Shown here: positions 49,889 to 57,473 of the stretch, one piece after another
How the letters are laid out: each line of letters begins with the position of its first letter
How positions within the stretch are numbered: the stretch's first letter is position 1
From: Nymphaea colorata
Lineage: Eukaryota > Streptophyta > Magnoliopsida > Nymphaeales > Nymphaeaceae
DNA: 64,000 nucleotides
Direction of reading: 5' to 3'
Assembly (NCBI RefSeq): GCF_008831285.2
Contig: NC_045141.1
Span: 27,455,315-27,519,314 of the forward strand
Made by a program: the position numbers and the translations under genes
Notes under the pieces: model-generated
Database searches by the model: none
What the model was told of the DNA's origin: nothing
The model's input: only the letters and a program-made list of their open reading frames with translations

Positions 49889-52800
49889 GTTCTCCCCTTC
49901 CTCATTACGCAACAATTATCTTAACCATAAAAAATGACCTACTAATACATTTACAATAAAAAAAAAAGGTCAACAGAAGTCACCTCCTATGAGTAAAATC
50001 CAGAAGTCAAAACCGTAACCAAGTTACCGCAGAAAAGCATAAATAAAGCATATTAATTAAGGTTGCAAGAACAAATGAGAAACACTGCACCAAATACAAA
50101 AAGGCACCTGCCATTATAATGCAAAAAACTTGAATGAGAAGAATACAGAGATAAACCTGTGCAATTATCTGGCCAGATGGATATTTGGCAACAGCTGCAA
50201 AATTGTCAATTCCCCAAGGATCTGGCCCACTCTGTCTCACACAATGAAGATTTGTTTGTTATAAAGTCAAATTTAATAACAACTTGAATTTTAGAGCATT
50301 TCCCCACAAGATATGGCAAAATATGTAACATAATCATGAATATGAAGGTTGTAAGGAATGCCACTTTTAGTTTGAAATACTTTTTGAATCAAATAAAACG
50401 AAATGTTCCATACAAATACAAACACAATGAAGGCAAGGGAATCAAGATCCATAATCATGGATTACAATATATAACTCGCAAGATAGTTTGTGGCAGAATG
50501 TGTAGTAAGAACAAATGTTGCCCATTGTTTATACTGCTAGAACAATCCCCTTTTTCTTCTACATCTCCTAAGAATCTTATGTTTCTAACAGGAATTCTTG
50601 TTGGATCAAATTGAAACCTCGAAATAAAGGTGTTTGAAAAGGAAAGAATAAGGATAATAAGATTATTGTACATATATTTCCAGAGATGAATAAGTGCATT
50701 AATTTCTATGTAGTTTATATCTACAATCTTCTCACCCATATTCTAAAAGTTAGAACATTATATTAATATAAATTATAATAAATATTTTATAACAAGGAAA
50801 AGCATCAATAAGATATACCAAGACAGCGATTCTATGACAGAACTCAACTTATCCACCATTTTTGTGACTTTAGTAGGCCTATTGTTTCCAGTGATTGCAA
50901 TGGCCTCTTAGTTTCTCCCTGTTAAGAAAAAAATCTTATCTAGATATGGTAAGACCCAACCTCATCAATTTTGTTCCACCCTCTTTGTTTCTCCATGATT
51001 GCTGGGTACAATCTTAAAATAAACAGAAGATAGAGCTTTCTGCTAAAGAGACCAAAGTTTTGTGGTTTACCAAAGATAAGCTAGGAACTTTCATGTTATA
51101 GTACAATTTTATATACTTTAACAATTTGTAGATACCATATTTTTCCAATATAACATCCAAAAATTTACAACATTATGATTTTCATATGCTTAACATTGTT
51201 ATGTTTTTATTTACTAAAATATTTCAGTTATCATACTTCCAAAAGTTTCTTCTGAAAACTTTTAAAAAAACCATGGATTAGCAAAGATTCCTTTTAAATA
51301 ATGTTTACAATATAAATTTTCTATTGTTATTTTTTCTAACATAAAAGTGATAATCAATAACTTTGATCACAATGAACTATAAAACATAAATTTTTTTTAT
51401 TTTTTTCTTTTCATATAAGTCAAACAATAAGCAAGAGATGTCACGACCATTGCTAGTTCTGGTTTTTCCAAGTGACGTCAGTTATAATGGCATCAAGTGC
51501 TAGAATGACCAAGCTTAGGTATCTTATTGGTTAAGTTTTTATAAGAAGATGGAGCATGTTCCAAATGAAGGTTAGGAATGCATTTCTAAATGAAAATTTA
51601 AATGAAGAAGTTTATACTGATCACTCTGTAAGTATGAAAACCCCTAAGCACAAAGTTATTCAACTTCATAAAGCTCATTATGGTTTGAAATGAACTAACA
51701 AAGCTTGGCATAATAATGTGGTTCTAGATCTTGTTTTATTGATATTGCTTCATTTGTAGAAAATTAAATGCAAGAATTGTTATCTTGTTATTATATGCTG
51801 ATAATATTTTTATCATTGAAGACGATATTCAAGGATAGAGAACATTACGTCCATCCTAAGAGAGAAATTTGAGAACCCAAACCTTGTTTTTTCTAGCAGA
51901 GCTTTTAAAAGATGAAGCATAGCCATGGTAAAATCTTTTGTCTAAAACTAAGCTTACCATATAAGTAACTCACAATCAGGTACAATTGATCATAAGCATT
52001 GTGAGACTCCTTTAAGTTGTAGAAATCAAAATGAAGATTCAAATGAAGTTCCTTTAAATGACCCTATCCCCAAGGAGCAACTGGTTAGATCATTGAGGCA
52101 TTTAAGCGGAGGCAGAGCAAGGTGACGAAGACAAGGGTCATGGCCCCCTCAAATTAAGAAAAACCAAAATTAGTAGTTCAAATTTTGAAACATTTGCATT
52201 TGCCCTTATGAAATTTTGAAAAAACATAATTCACCCCTGTAAGAATTTTAAAAAATATAAGTCAACCCCCAAAGCAAAATTTGTAGCTCTGTCACTGCAT
52301 TTAAGTATCACTAGACAAGACATTGCACATGCAATACATCTTCCTAGTCAGTTTCCACATGCTCCTAGTGTAATCCACATGACTGTTGCTCTTTGTTTTA
52401 TAAGATATACAAAATGAGCAATTAGTAAGGGGGCTAGGGTCTGCCAAACTAGGAGTCTGAGCTCAGTCTGAAAGTGAACCAGATTATTACCATTGGTATC
52501 AAAACCAATTTCAACGTTCAGACATGGGGTCCTACAAGCAAACACAAAGGGGGGTTGGATTGTAACACCCTAACATAAGAAAATTTAGTCCCATATTAAA
52601 GAGTGTTGAAAATCTTCAAAAGATTATAAGGCGCTGATTAAATTATTAGTTATCATGGTTCTTAGCCTTTTTCAATAGGGATCGGAGATGGTAGGAGGTG
52701 TGTTGGGATTCACTAACCTAAGAAGTAAGAACCTAATTTCGAAGCGAAAGTAAGCTGGGTTGTTACAAACTACAAAGGGATCCTAACCTAGTTCTTCTTC

Positions 52801-55748
52801 CTAATATTAACTTCAGCCTTCAGGATCCAACATTAGGAAAATGTGCTCTGCATGAGTATTGAATTCTCTATCAATTGAAAATAGAGATTAAATATGAAAA
52901 GTAGACGTTTGAGCTCCAAAATTTCATATAGGCTGCTTTCGAAGATATGCATGCAGGTCTAGAAATTCAGGTGAGTAAAAAAATAATGGCAGAAGAAAAG
53001 AAAACCTGGAAAATACTTGACTTCCCGCCTACACCCATAGCCTCCAAATCAACAATAAAACGCACGGTATCCTTCCATTTATGCTGCATACACAGTTTTC
53101 CAGACGAAAAAAAACTGGAATCAATCTTTCATTTGAATAGGAAATGAGATCTTACCAAAACCATGAACAATGAAGATGCAAATAGAGACTGAACCCTTGA
53201 CTACATGAACCTGGCTAAAGTATTGATACATGCATAACAAATTAAACCAGTTACAAGAAAAATGACAAGGTAAAAGCAGTTTGCATCCTGAAAACCTGTG
53301 TTATAAAGCTGTGAGCACCAGTAAGACCCTCCTCCTCACCCGTGTTGAACAAAAAAATGATGGAATGCTTAAATCCATGAGCCCACTGAGAAACCCCTCT
53401 GGCAAGCTCTAGCATGACAGCAACGCAAGAACTACAATCACCAGCACCTTCACTGAAACAGTAAAAGAAGTAACTGTAAACACAGAATGCTTTAAAGAGT
53501 TTGTTGGACAGTTGTAAAAGATACAACATTTTGTTTTAGTTCAATCACAGAAAACCATCAATTGACTGAAATAGAATGTCTATTTGACACAATTAATGCA
53601 AATGAATGAATCTTCCTACCGACAGAAGTGGCTACTATATAGTTTGATACTTTAATTCAAAACAATGTAAAAATATAACATAGAACAAGATCCTTAATGT
53701 CAACCATTTTCTGTCAGCATCTTAATGGCAGAAACAGACTTCTATTTTGAGAGAGAGAGAGAGAGAGAGATAGCAATTAAAAGGTTGATGCGTTATTTTA
53801 AATGTCACTAGCAAGGGAATTGGAATTTTCTTTCCCCCTATAAAATTGTGTGTTTAAACAGAAACATTGCTAGTGTAAAACATCCAAGAACAAATGTTTT
53901 TTACATCAATTTTATTTCAACATATATTATATGTGCATGTGGGTTTGTTGCACTTAGAGGATATGAAAGGAAAATTCAAATATGCCTATTCCATTACCAG
54001 TGAAAGTAGTGGAAACCTATGATTATGTCACATGGGTGTGGGATACGGTGAACACACATTTGGCTCTGAATGGACAGGTGCCCAACTGACCAAAAAGATC
54101 CAATATGCACTTTTGAGTTCAAGGTGAGCAGTGCCAACCTAGAACCTCAATTACAGTACTTAAGTGCCATAACGCCACTGCAAAATGGAGCTCTCTCCAT
54201 AATAGCCTCTCTCAAACAAGGGAAAAGGTATTTTTGAGAAATTATGGAGAAAGTGCTTAAAACTTGATCATTGTGTTTGAAAGAGTCCTAGTAGGAGCAG
54301 ATCACTCTCCATGTAAATAACCGAATTTAAGTAGCTGCATACACGAGCATGTTAACCAAAGTATGAGAGAAAGAAGATTCAGCACGAGTAATCATACGTT
54401 GAGAAAACGGTGTCAACATGGGAAGAAACCAAAATTGCATTTTCGTCTGCTTCCGGGAGATATTTTGGTGATATTCTCAACACTACATGTTGCAGAGTTG
54501 AATATACCAATGTTCTCCCCTTGAAGAGTCCTCCAATAAGTCGGCTAAAACCAGGCTTGGCCAAGAAGTGGTCGACTTGAACATCAACCTCCCAGTGGGC
54601 AGATTCCTTTATCCTTTTCGCAGATGCCAATACATACTAAAATCAAAATTTAAAAAAGAAAAAGCAATTAAGTGAACAAGTAGCTAAGGAAGGGATAATA
54701 AAAAAGAATAAAATAACAAAACATGCACCAGCAAGAAAATCAGGCCAAGAAGTCATGAAGTAAATCGGTTATAGTGTCATACACATAACTATGGCCTCCG
54801 GAATCGTGTCCTATCGCATAGATTATGAAAGTGGAGCTACATCCATCACTCTTGCTTAATAAAAGAATGTTCCAATAGTGTCTGGGTCCCATGTTTGAGC
54901 CAAGTACATATCAAATTTAGGGCTTGACCTTTGCCATACGAAGCTATGTAGTAGTTCTCTGTCATGCAGGGAGAAACATCTATTCTTCGATAACTTATGT
55001 TTCACCCATGACCTCGACATATATCCGCTGATGCATCAAGGGCAGTTGGTTTGGCTCATTCTTATACGAGCTTCATCCCGTTCAAATGGATAAACAACTC
55101 AATTTCGAGTTTATCACGATGACTTTGATGGCACCCTTCAATTCTTCTGACGGCCACGGAAGAAGTCGGAACAGAAAGCATTCTCACGGCCGTGGCTTGG
55201 CGTCAACTGTTACGCAATGCCAGCATTGGTGAACACAAACACACACACACCAATGAAACTCGAAGGACTTTCTTTGTTTCCTTTTTCTTAGGAATGGGGG
55301 TGGGCGGGTGGGTGGTGCAGCTACTGCCTACTGGCTATGGACTAACTGTATAGATCTCTCACTAAGTAAATGCGCAACCAAAGGAGGAAGCGAAAAGAAA
55401 GCAATTCGAGAAGGGAAGTCAGGAGAGGGAAAGGACAGCAGAAACCTGCACAGCACGATCGAGCGCATCCGACCCGAGGGGATGCGGACCCAAATCCGTT
55501 AAGGCCCGAGCGTGCTCGAGGGCCGACAACTCGGAGAAGCCGCGCTTGCCCGCCTGGTCAGCGTCGAGGGGGGGAGGGAGACTGTCGTACTGAACACGGT
55601 GGACGAGCCATGAGGCATGGACCAGGACGAGGAGCAAGCCCAGCCACAGGGACGGTGAACCCCTGGACCTCACTCCACCCGCGCGCAACGGCGGGGAGGC
55701 TGCATCCCCGGCCGCAGCCGACGAAGAAACGGGAACTGCGCGCCTCAT
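30790..55748 (-). CDS. ERMP1-like: Endoplasmic reticulum metallopeptidase 1-like, M28 zinc exopeptidase
   Basis: Thirteen exons on the minus strand: 55446-55748, 54398-54636, 53296-53452, 53006-53083, 50157-50231, 44738-44857, 44219-44383, 39793-40315, 39551-39707, 38570-38679, 33067-33179, 31940-32300 and 30790-31103 (stop TAG). All have GT-AG borders and compatible phases, giving 904 aa. A signal anchor lies at about residues 33-50, then an M28 domain with the expected metal and catalytic residues: H174/D176 (SSHVDT), D186 (EGAGDCSSC), E220-E222 (NTGEEEG), E247 (DLEAMG) and H322 (AVYHTK). From about residue 380 there are seven or more membrane helices, then a lumenal C-terminal domain (PLLKLRTDVNRVTPK, WCSIFGKSTSP). 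Length and order match plant ERMP1-like proteins. Family knowledge places them in the ER; the substrate is unknown. The gene is 25 kb because six or more mobile elements lie in introns 4, 5, 7 and 10. Exons appear intact. Confidence 0.95.
33366..35622 (+). mobile_element. PIF/Harbinger-type element in peptidase intron 10
   Basis: The left end GGCCTTGTTTGATGG (33366 on) and the right end, whose reverse complement reads GGCCTCGTTTGATGA (ending at 35622), form terminal inverted repeats matching at 13 of the first 14 positions. Both are flanked by TAA (33363-33365 and 35623-35625), the three-base target duplication expected for PIF/Harbinger elements. Inside, a pyrimidine-rich minisatellite (about 33640-33790, units of CTCTCTCGTTCCTCTCC) is followed by AT-rich DNA and a Myb/SANT-like ORF at 34970-35395. 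I find no DDE transposase. The element lies antisense to the host gene. Confidence 0.8.
34970..35395 (+). CDS. Myb/SANT-like DNA-binding protein of the PIF/Harbinger-type element
   Basis: 141 codons from ATG 34970. Residues from about 7 to 105 match the Myb/SANT-like domain pattern (PF12776 type): LTWTEPQMDYLVQLLVEQ at the start, FGPEFSKDKIKNKLKYSK in the middle, and GFGYDPINKCIDVDPQVWSD at the end, where the conserved GFGWD and VW...YI positions are kept. PIF/Harbinger elements encode a Myb-like ORF besides the transposase, and this fits its position between PIF-type ends. After about residue 110 the match stops, so the usual longer C-terminal part seems lost or spliced on. Domestication by the host is possible but unsupported. 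Confidence 0.75.
   Translation: MEDSGTSRENLTWTEPQMDYLVQLLVEQSRMPGMKSCGGLKSKAYTAIEKSMIDRFGPEFSKDKIKNKLKYSKPNLTVMKKFLNTSGFGYDPINKCIDVDPQVWSDYIEICCYVMSNMALLVPLQFVVLEDHLPICTHVPT
35621..35694. repeat. 74-bp hairpin with a nearby partial third copy
   Basis: CCTAATGTAAGAAAACTGCA at 35621 is followed at 35669-35694 by its inverse (AATTTTATATACAGTTTTCA, then TTAGG). A direct copy of the left arm recurs at 35701-35722. The hairpin abuts the right end of the PIF-type element. Confidence 0.75.
35728..36239. repeat. 512-bp inverted repeat centred near 35984
   Basis: The left arm begins TTCATAAACTGTTTGTGAGT at 35728. The right arm ends with its exact inverse (ACTCACAAACAGTTTATGAA) at 36239. Further matching blocks appear all along both arms (for example GAACTCTTGTTGTTGTT against its inverse near 36090, and the TATTGTGAG block near 35920 and 36020), at roughly 80 percent identity by eye with small gaps. 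Arms are about 250 bp with a very short loop. The right arm runs straight into the gypsy gag remnant, so the repeat probably arose from that element. Confidence 0.85.
36240..36700 (+). pseudogene. Ty3/gypsy gag remnant
   Basis: Translation from about 36250 gives TEEWIKETEKKITTLDVP, then KDQFGTFMLKRDLELW, and after an in-frame stop EEFKEAFTHDFI and a second-frame HEYVVKFRHLEKYC. This is the order of the retrotransposon gag capsid domain (Retrotrans_gag type). Stops at about 36394, 36439 and 36536 and a frame change make it non-functional. No LTRs or pol were found beside it. Confidence 0.8.
36700..37720. other. AT-rich part of peptidase intron 10
   Basis: 36745-36930 contains many degenerate copies of AATCCGAATCC/ATTCGAATTTG words, a low-complexity pattern seen in decayed plant repeats. 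The rest shows no recognisable feature. Confidence 0.5.
37729..38106. mobile_element. 378-bp hAT-type MITE in peptidase intron 10
   Basis: Ends are CTAAGTCACACAGGTACG (left) and, as reverse complement of the right end, CTAAGTCACATGGGTATGG. Flanks are CATATCAG (37721-37728) and CATCTCAG (38107-38114), an 8-bp target duplication with one mismatch, as expected for hAT elements. It has no coding capacity and contains a (TA)n tract of about 34 units (37919-37987). Its termini and the ACCCAAGTTTT subterminal word resemble those of the larger hAT element at 40654-44037, so it is probably a deletion derivative of the same family. Confidence 0.8.
37919..37987. repeat. (TA)n microsatellite inside the MITE
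   Basis: About 34 uninterrupted TA units, followed by ATGCATGTATGTATG. The longest pure dinucleotide run in the window. Confidence 0.95.
40654..44037 (+). mobile_element. hAT transposon in peptidase intron 7
   Basis: Flanked by ATATACAT at 40646-40653 and 44038-44045 (9 bp if the preceding G is counted), the 8-bp duplication size of hAT elements. Left terminus CTATGTCACACGGGTAC (from 40658, four bases inside the duplication) and right terminus (reverse complement) CATGTCACATAGGTACG form imperfect inverted repeats. Both subterminal regions are rich in GGTACGGGTACGG-like words. It contains a decayed transposase on the plus strand, a 12-bp palindrome near the left end, and (TA)n(TG)n near the right end (43929-43963). 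It is antisense to the host gene. Confidence 0.85.
41536..43756 (+). pseudogene. hAT transposase, inactivated
   Basis: ATG 41536. A BED-type zinc finger is at about codons 52-82 (ISCNFC...C..H type: FSCNFCNKTF ... CKAHLLHIP). A DUF659-type region follows (VSIVSDGWTDIQRRPLINF, VAHSINLALKSI), and a C-terminal hAT dimerisation domain is at about 43240-43450 (NWWLCFGAATPNLQQLALK, SSCCERNWSTYSQIHNIKKN). Three in-frame TAG codons (42007, 42217, 42877) and a one-base frame change near 43000 break the frame. A small 3' intron (about 43475-43597) seems to precede a final acidic exon. Inactive as it stands; domain order is that of plant Ac-like hAT transposases. Confidence 0.9.
45232..45458 (+). repeat. 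5' LTR of the copia element
   Basis: 227 bp, TGTTGAAATTAG ... CTGCAACA. It contains CTCTTTAAATAAGAGATTAG, a likely TATA region (AAATAAG), and a (TC)n tract at 45401-45424. Confidence 0.85.
46209..49674 (+). pseudogene. copia gag-pol, inactivated and internally deleted
   Basis: In order: gag (ATG 46209; GHNYELWSRSFMLSVKGH; UBN2-like), interrupted by TAG at 46509; CCHC knuckle CTYCGKMGHLEDRC at 46962-47003; stop at 47049 and a frame change; protease core WIIDSGASRHFC (about 47285-47320). Near 47.6 kb the sequence passes directly to the post-integrase segment IKCVFIGYPRNQKGYKCFDP, so the integrase zinc finger and catalytic core are missing. Reverse transcriptase follows (GSKWVFTVKY, ARLVAKGYTQ, YGLKQSPRAW, YVDD at 48723-48734) with frame changes near 48490, 48660 and 48750, and RNase H at the end (SRSSAESEYRAM, HIEVDCHYIRD, DMFTKAL). 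It cannot be autonomous. Confidence 0.92.
49682..49914 (+). repeat. 3' LTR of the copia element
   Basis: 233 bp, TGTTGAAAGTAG ... TTACGCAACA, with a (TC)n-rich stretch at 49857-49888. It aligns with the 5' LTR at both ends and around TTTAAAAGTTAG and AGAGATTAG, but differs at many positions and has indels between. Confidence 0.85.
51540..52450 (+). pseudogene. Older copia reverse transcriptase/RNase H relic in peptidase intron 4
   Basis: Fragments of the copia RT order are legible on the plus strand: VRNAFLNENLNEEVY (about 51568-51615), KVIQLHKAHYGLK with a following stop (about 51650), LLYADNIFIIEDD in place of the YVDD box (about 51790-51830), and later LVRSLRHL ... SITRQDIAHAI, which continues after an inserted MITE. 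Multiple stops and frame changes show old decay. Confidence 0.75.
52107..52297. mobile_element. 191-bp hAT-type MITE nested in the copia relic
   Basis: Flanked by CATTTAAG at 52099-52106 and 52298-52305, an exact 8-bp target duplication. Ends: CGGAGGCAGAGC (left) and reverse complement of the right end CAGTGACAGAGC, imperfect inverted repeats of the common plant hAT type (CAGNGGCGGAGC). The insert interrupts the RT reading LVRSLRHL/SITRQDIAH, which confirms the junctions. There is no coding capacity. Confidence 0.88.
52490..52767 (+). mobile_element. TRIM-like retroelement remnant in peptidase intron 4
   Basis: TGGTATCAAAACC (52494-52506) resembles a tRNA-Met primer-binding site, and AAAGGGGGGTTGGAT (52546-52560) a polypurine tract. 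These are followed directly by an LTR-like unit of 207 bp that starts TGTAACACCC and ends GGGTTGTTACA (52561-52767), with inverted ends. Only about 40 bases separate the first two signals, as in terminal-repeat retrotransposons in miniature. A matching left LTR and a target duplication were not found, so the element is truncated, or the reading is wrong. Confidence 0.45.
53748..53771. repeat. (GA)n microsatellite in peptidase intron 2
   Basis: About eleven GA units within AT-rich intron sequence. Confidence 0.85.
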
Positions 55749-57473
55749 CCCGCGCGTCGGTTAGATTTGAGCTTACGCTGCAAAGGGAGCTTGCGCACGC
55801 CCCGATCAGCGTGAATCGAAGAGGAAGGAGTGCAAGCGCTCCCTTTATTTCCCCAGTCGGATGGCGTGCGAAGCACCTTGCTGGAATTACCCTGGAGGAG
55901 GGTGGATGATTTCCATTGACTGGCCAACGCAAAACGTAAGTGTCACAAAGCGACTGTTCTCGCAGCCCGCGCGGCAATTTGAAGGGGCTAGTAGTAACAA
56001 ACACAGGCACAAGGAAACGGGAGGTGGATTTTAATTTGCTGGCCTGCTTTTTTGCCACAATTTTTTGCAGATTTTGTTTTTTCTAACACAAGCCCTTGCT
56101 CTTGCTAGTAATTGGGTTTTGTAAGTGAAAGAAAAGCGGAGGTAACATATAGATCCACCACGGAAAGGTTTTCTATAGTTACGTTTAATCCATAACACAT
56201 GGTCCATTCGCTTGTTAGGGGCCTCAACGTATGAGCTACCATAATCATAATCAAGTGAAATAAGAAGATGGAAAATTAAAATGGGAGAAAAAGTTGGCGC
56301 CTCTGTTAGAAAATTTAGAAGTGCACGGGCCCGTTTTTTAAGCCATATCCTCAAAGAAAAAGAATGTTGAACATAAAAATACCGCGGGGAAGGATGTGCT
56401 GCTCGTTTTCAATCACAAGAATCGCGTGGGGAGAGCAGCACTTTCCGTCTCACTCTCACTCAACTCAGGGGGAGGAGAGTGGAGAGGAAGCGACAAAGAT
56501 GGATGCAATAGATTAGATTAAAATGAAGCAGTAGAGGAGGGACCCCCTCTGCCTCTGGGTCTCTGCCCGTGAGTTGCTAAAACCCCACACCACCATCGGC
56601 ATGAACGAAGGTAATGGTGCGTTGCGCTCCGAACAGAATAAATTTAATTTATGCAACGTTTTTTATTTATTGTATATAAAAAGGAGAGAGGTCGGAGGAA
56701 GGGAACGTGGGATCCACATAAGCGGGCGCACAAACTTGTCACGAAAACAAAGAAGGAAAAATACAGAAAAATAAAAAGGAAAAGGAAAAAAACTGGCCTT
56801 GCCTTTTCTCATGGGGCGACGCATCGGCGGCCACGCTCCTCGTCTGCTTGACTCTCCCCGCGAGAAAGAGAGCGTGCCATCACGTTCTTTCCAGATCTCA
56901 ATAATGTCAGACCGGGCGAACTTGATGGGAAGGAAAGGAGGGACGGGTTTGAAACCCTGCCCTGTCCTGCAAACTACTAAACCCACAACAATACGCTAAT
57001 TTACCGGCGGCTACCTTTTTCAATTCCTACTCAAAACTCGCTAATCTGAATTCTCCCTCGGCTGCCGACTTCCCTCCCCCTTCGGTGGTAGTCTTGGCCG
57101 TTGGCTGGCGGGCTGACCGTCTCCCTCGCCTCTCCCCCTTGCCAACTCTCCATCTGTTCACTTTTTCCTTTTCGCCTCTTTTCCCTTTCTCCAAGATTCC
57201 CTCTCCCGTCTGTGGACGTAGTCGCAGTGCCCTAGCTCCCTCCCTTTCTCTGGTTCGCCTGCCCTTCATCTTCACCGAGGGCTCCTCATCCCGTTCTTTT
57301 CGTTTCTCCTCCTGCAATTGTCTCGCTTCATCTCGTCCCTGCCTCTGCCTTTCTCCTGGACGATGCGACATTGGGACGAGGGTTTCTAGGGACGCAGATT
57401 CATGAAACTGAGGGCATCCTGACCATCTTCTTAGCCCTGCCGTCTTCTAACCTCTTATCGCTCGTGGGGCGCT
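55749..57473. promoter_or_regulatory. Head-to-head intergenic region of the peptidase and CASP-like genes
   Basis: 1.7 kb separates the two start codons, so both promoters lie here. GC-rich, purine/pyrimidine-rich sequence at 57050-57360 just upstream of the CASP-like start looks like a leader. TATATAAA at 56673-56680 is the best TATA candidate on the plus strand but lies about 800 bp from the ATG. Two short ORFs precede the CASP-like start: 57363-57389 (8 codons) and 57402-57422 (6 codons). Open frames here otherwise lack motifs. Confidence 0.5.

Larger units (their letters stand above)
45232..49914 (+). mobile_element. Ty1/copia LTR retrotransposon in peptidase intron 5
   Basis: A 5' LTR at 45232-45458 and a 3' LTR at 49682-49914 both start TGTTGAAA and end CAACA. 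A primer-binding site TGGTATCAGAGC (45459-45470) directly follows the 5' LTR and matches the initiator tRNA-Met type used by copia elements. A polypurine tract TTGAGGGGGAG (49671-49681) directly precedes the 3' LTR. Internal gag-pol is broken. No matching 5-bp target duplication is visible: CTTCA before, ATTAT after. The LTRs are clearly diverged, so the element is old or mosaic. It lies antisense to the host gene. Confidence 0.93.

Noticed and set aside
55370..55909. 179-codon open frame on the plus strand
   Set aside because: It is antisense to the GC-rich first exon of the peptidase gene, is Arg/Gly/Pro-rich and has no family motif.
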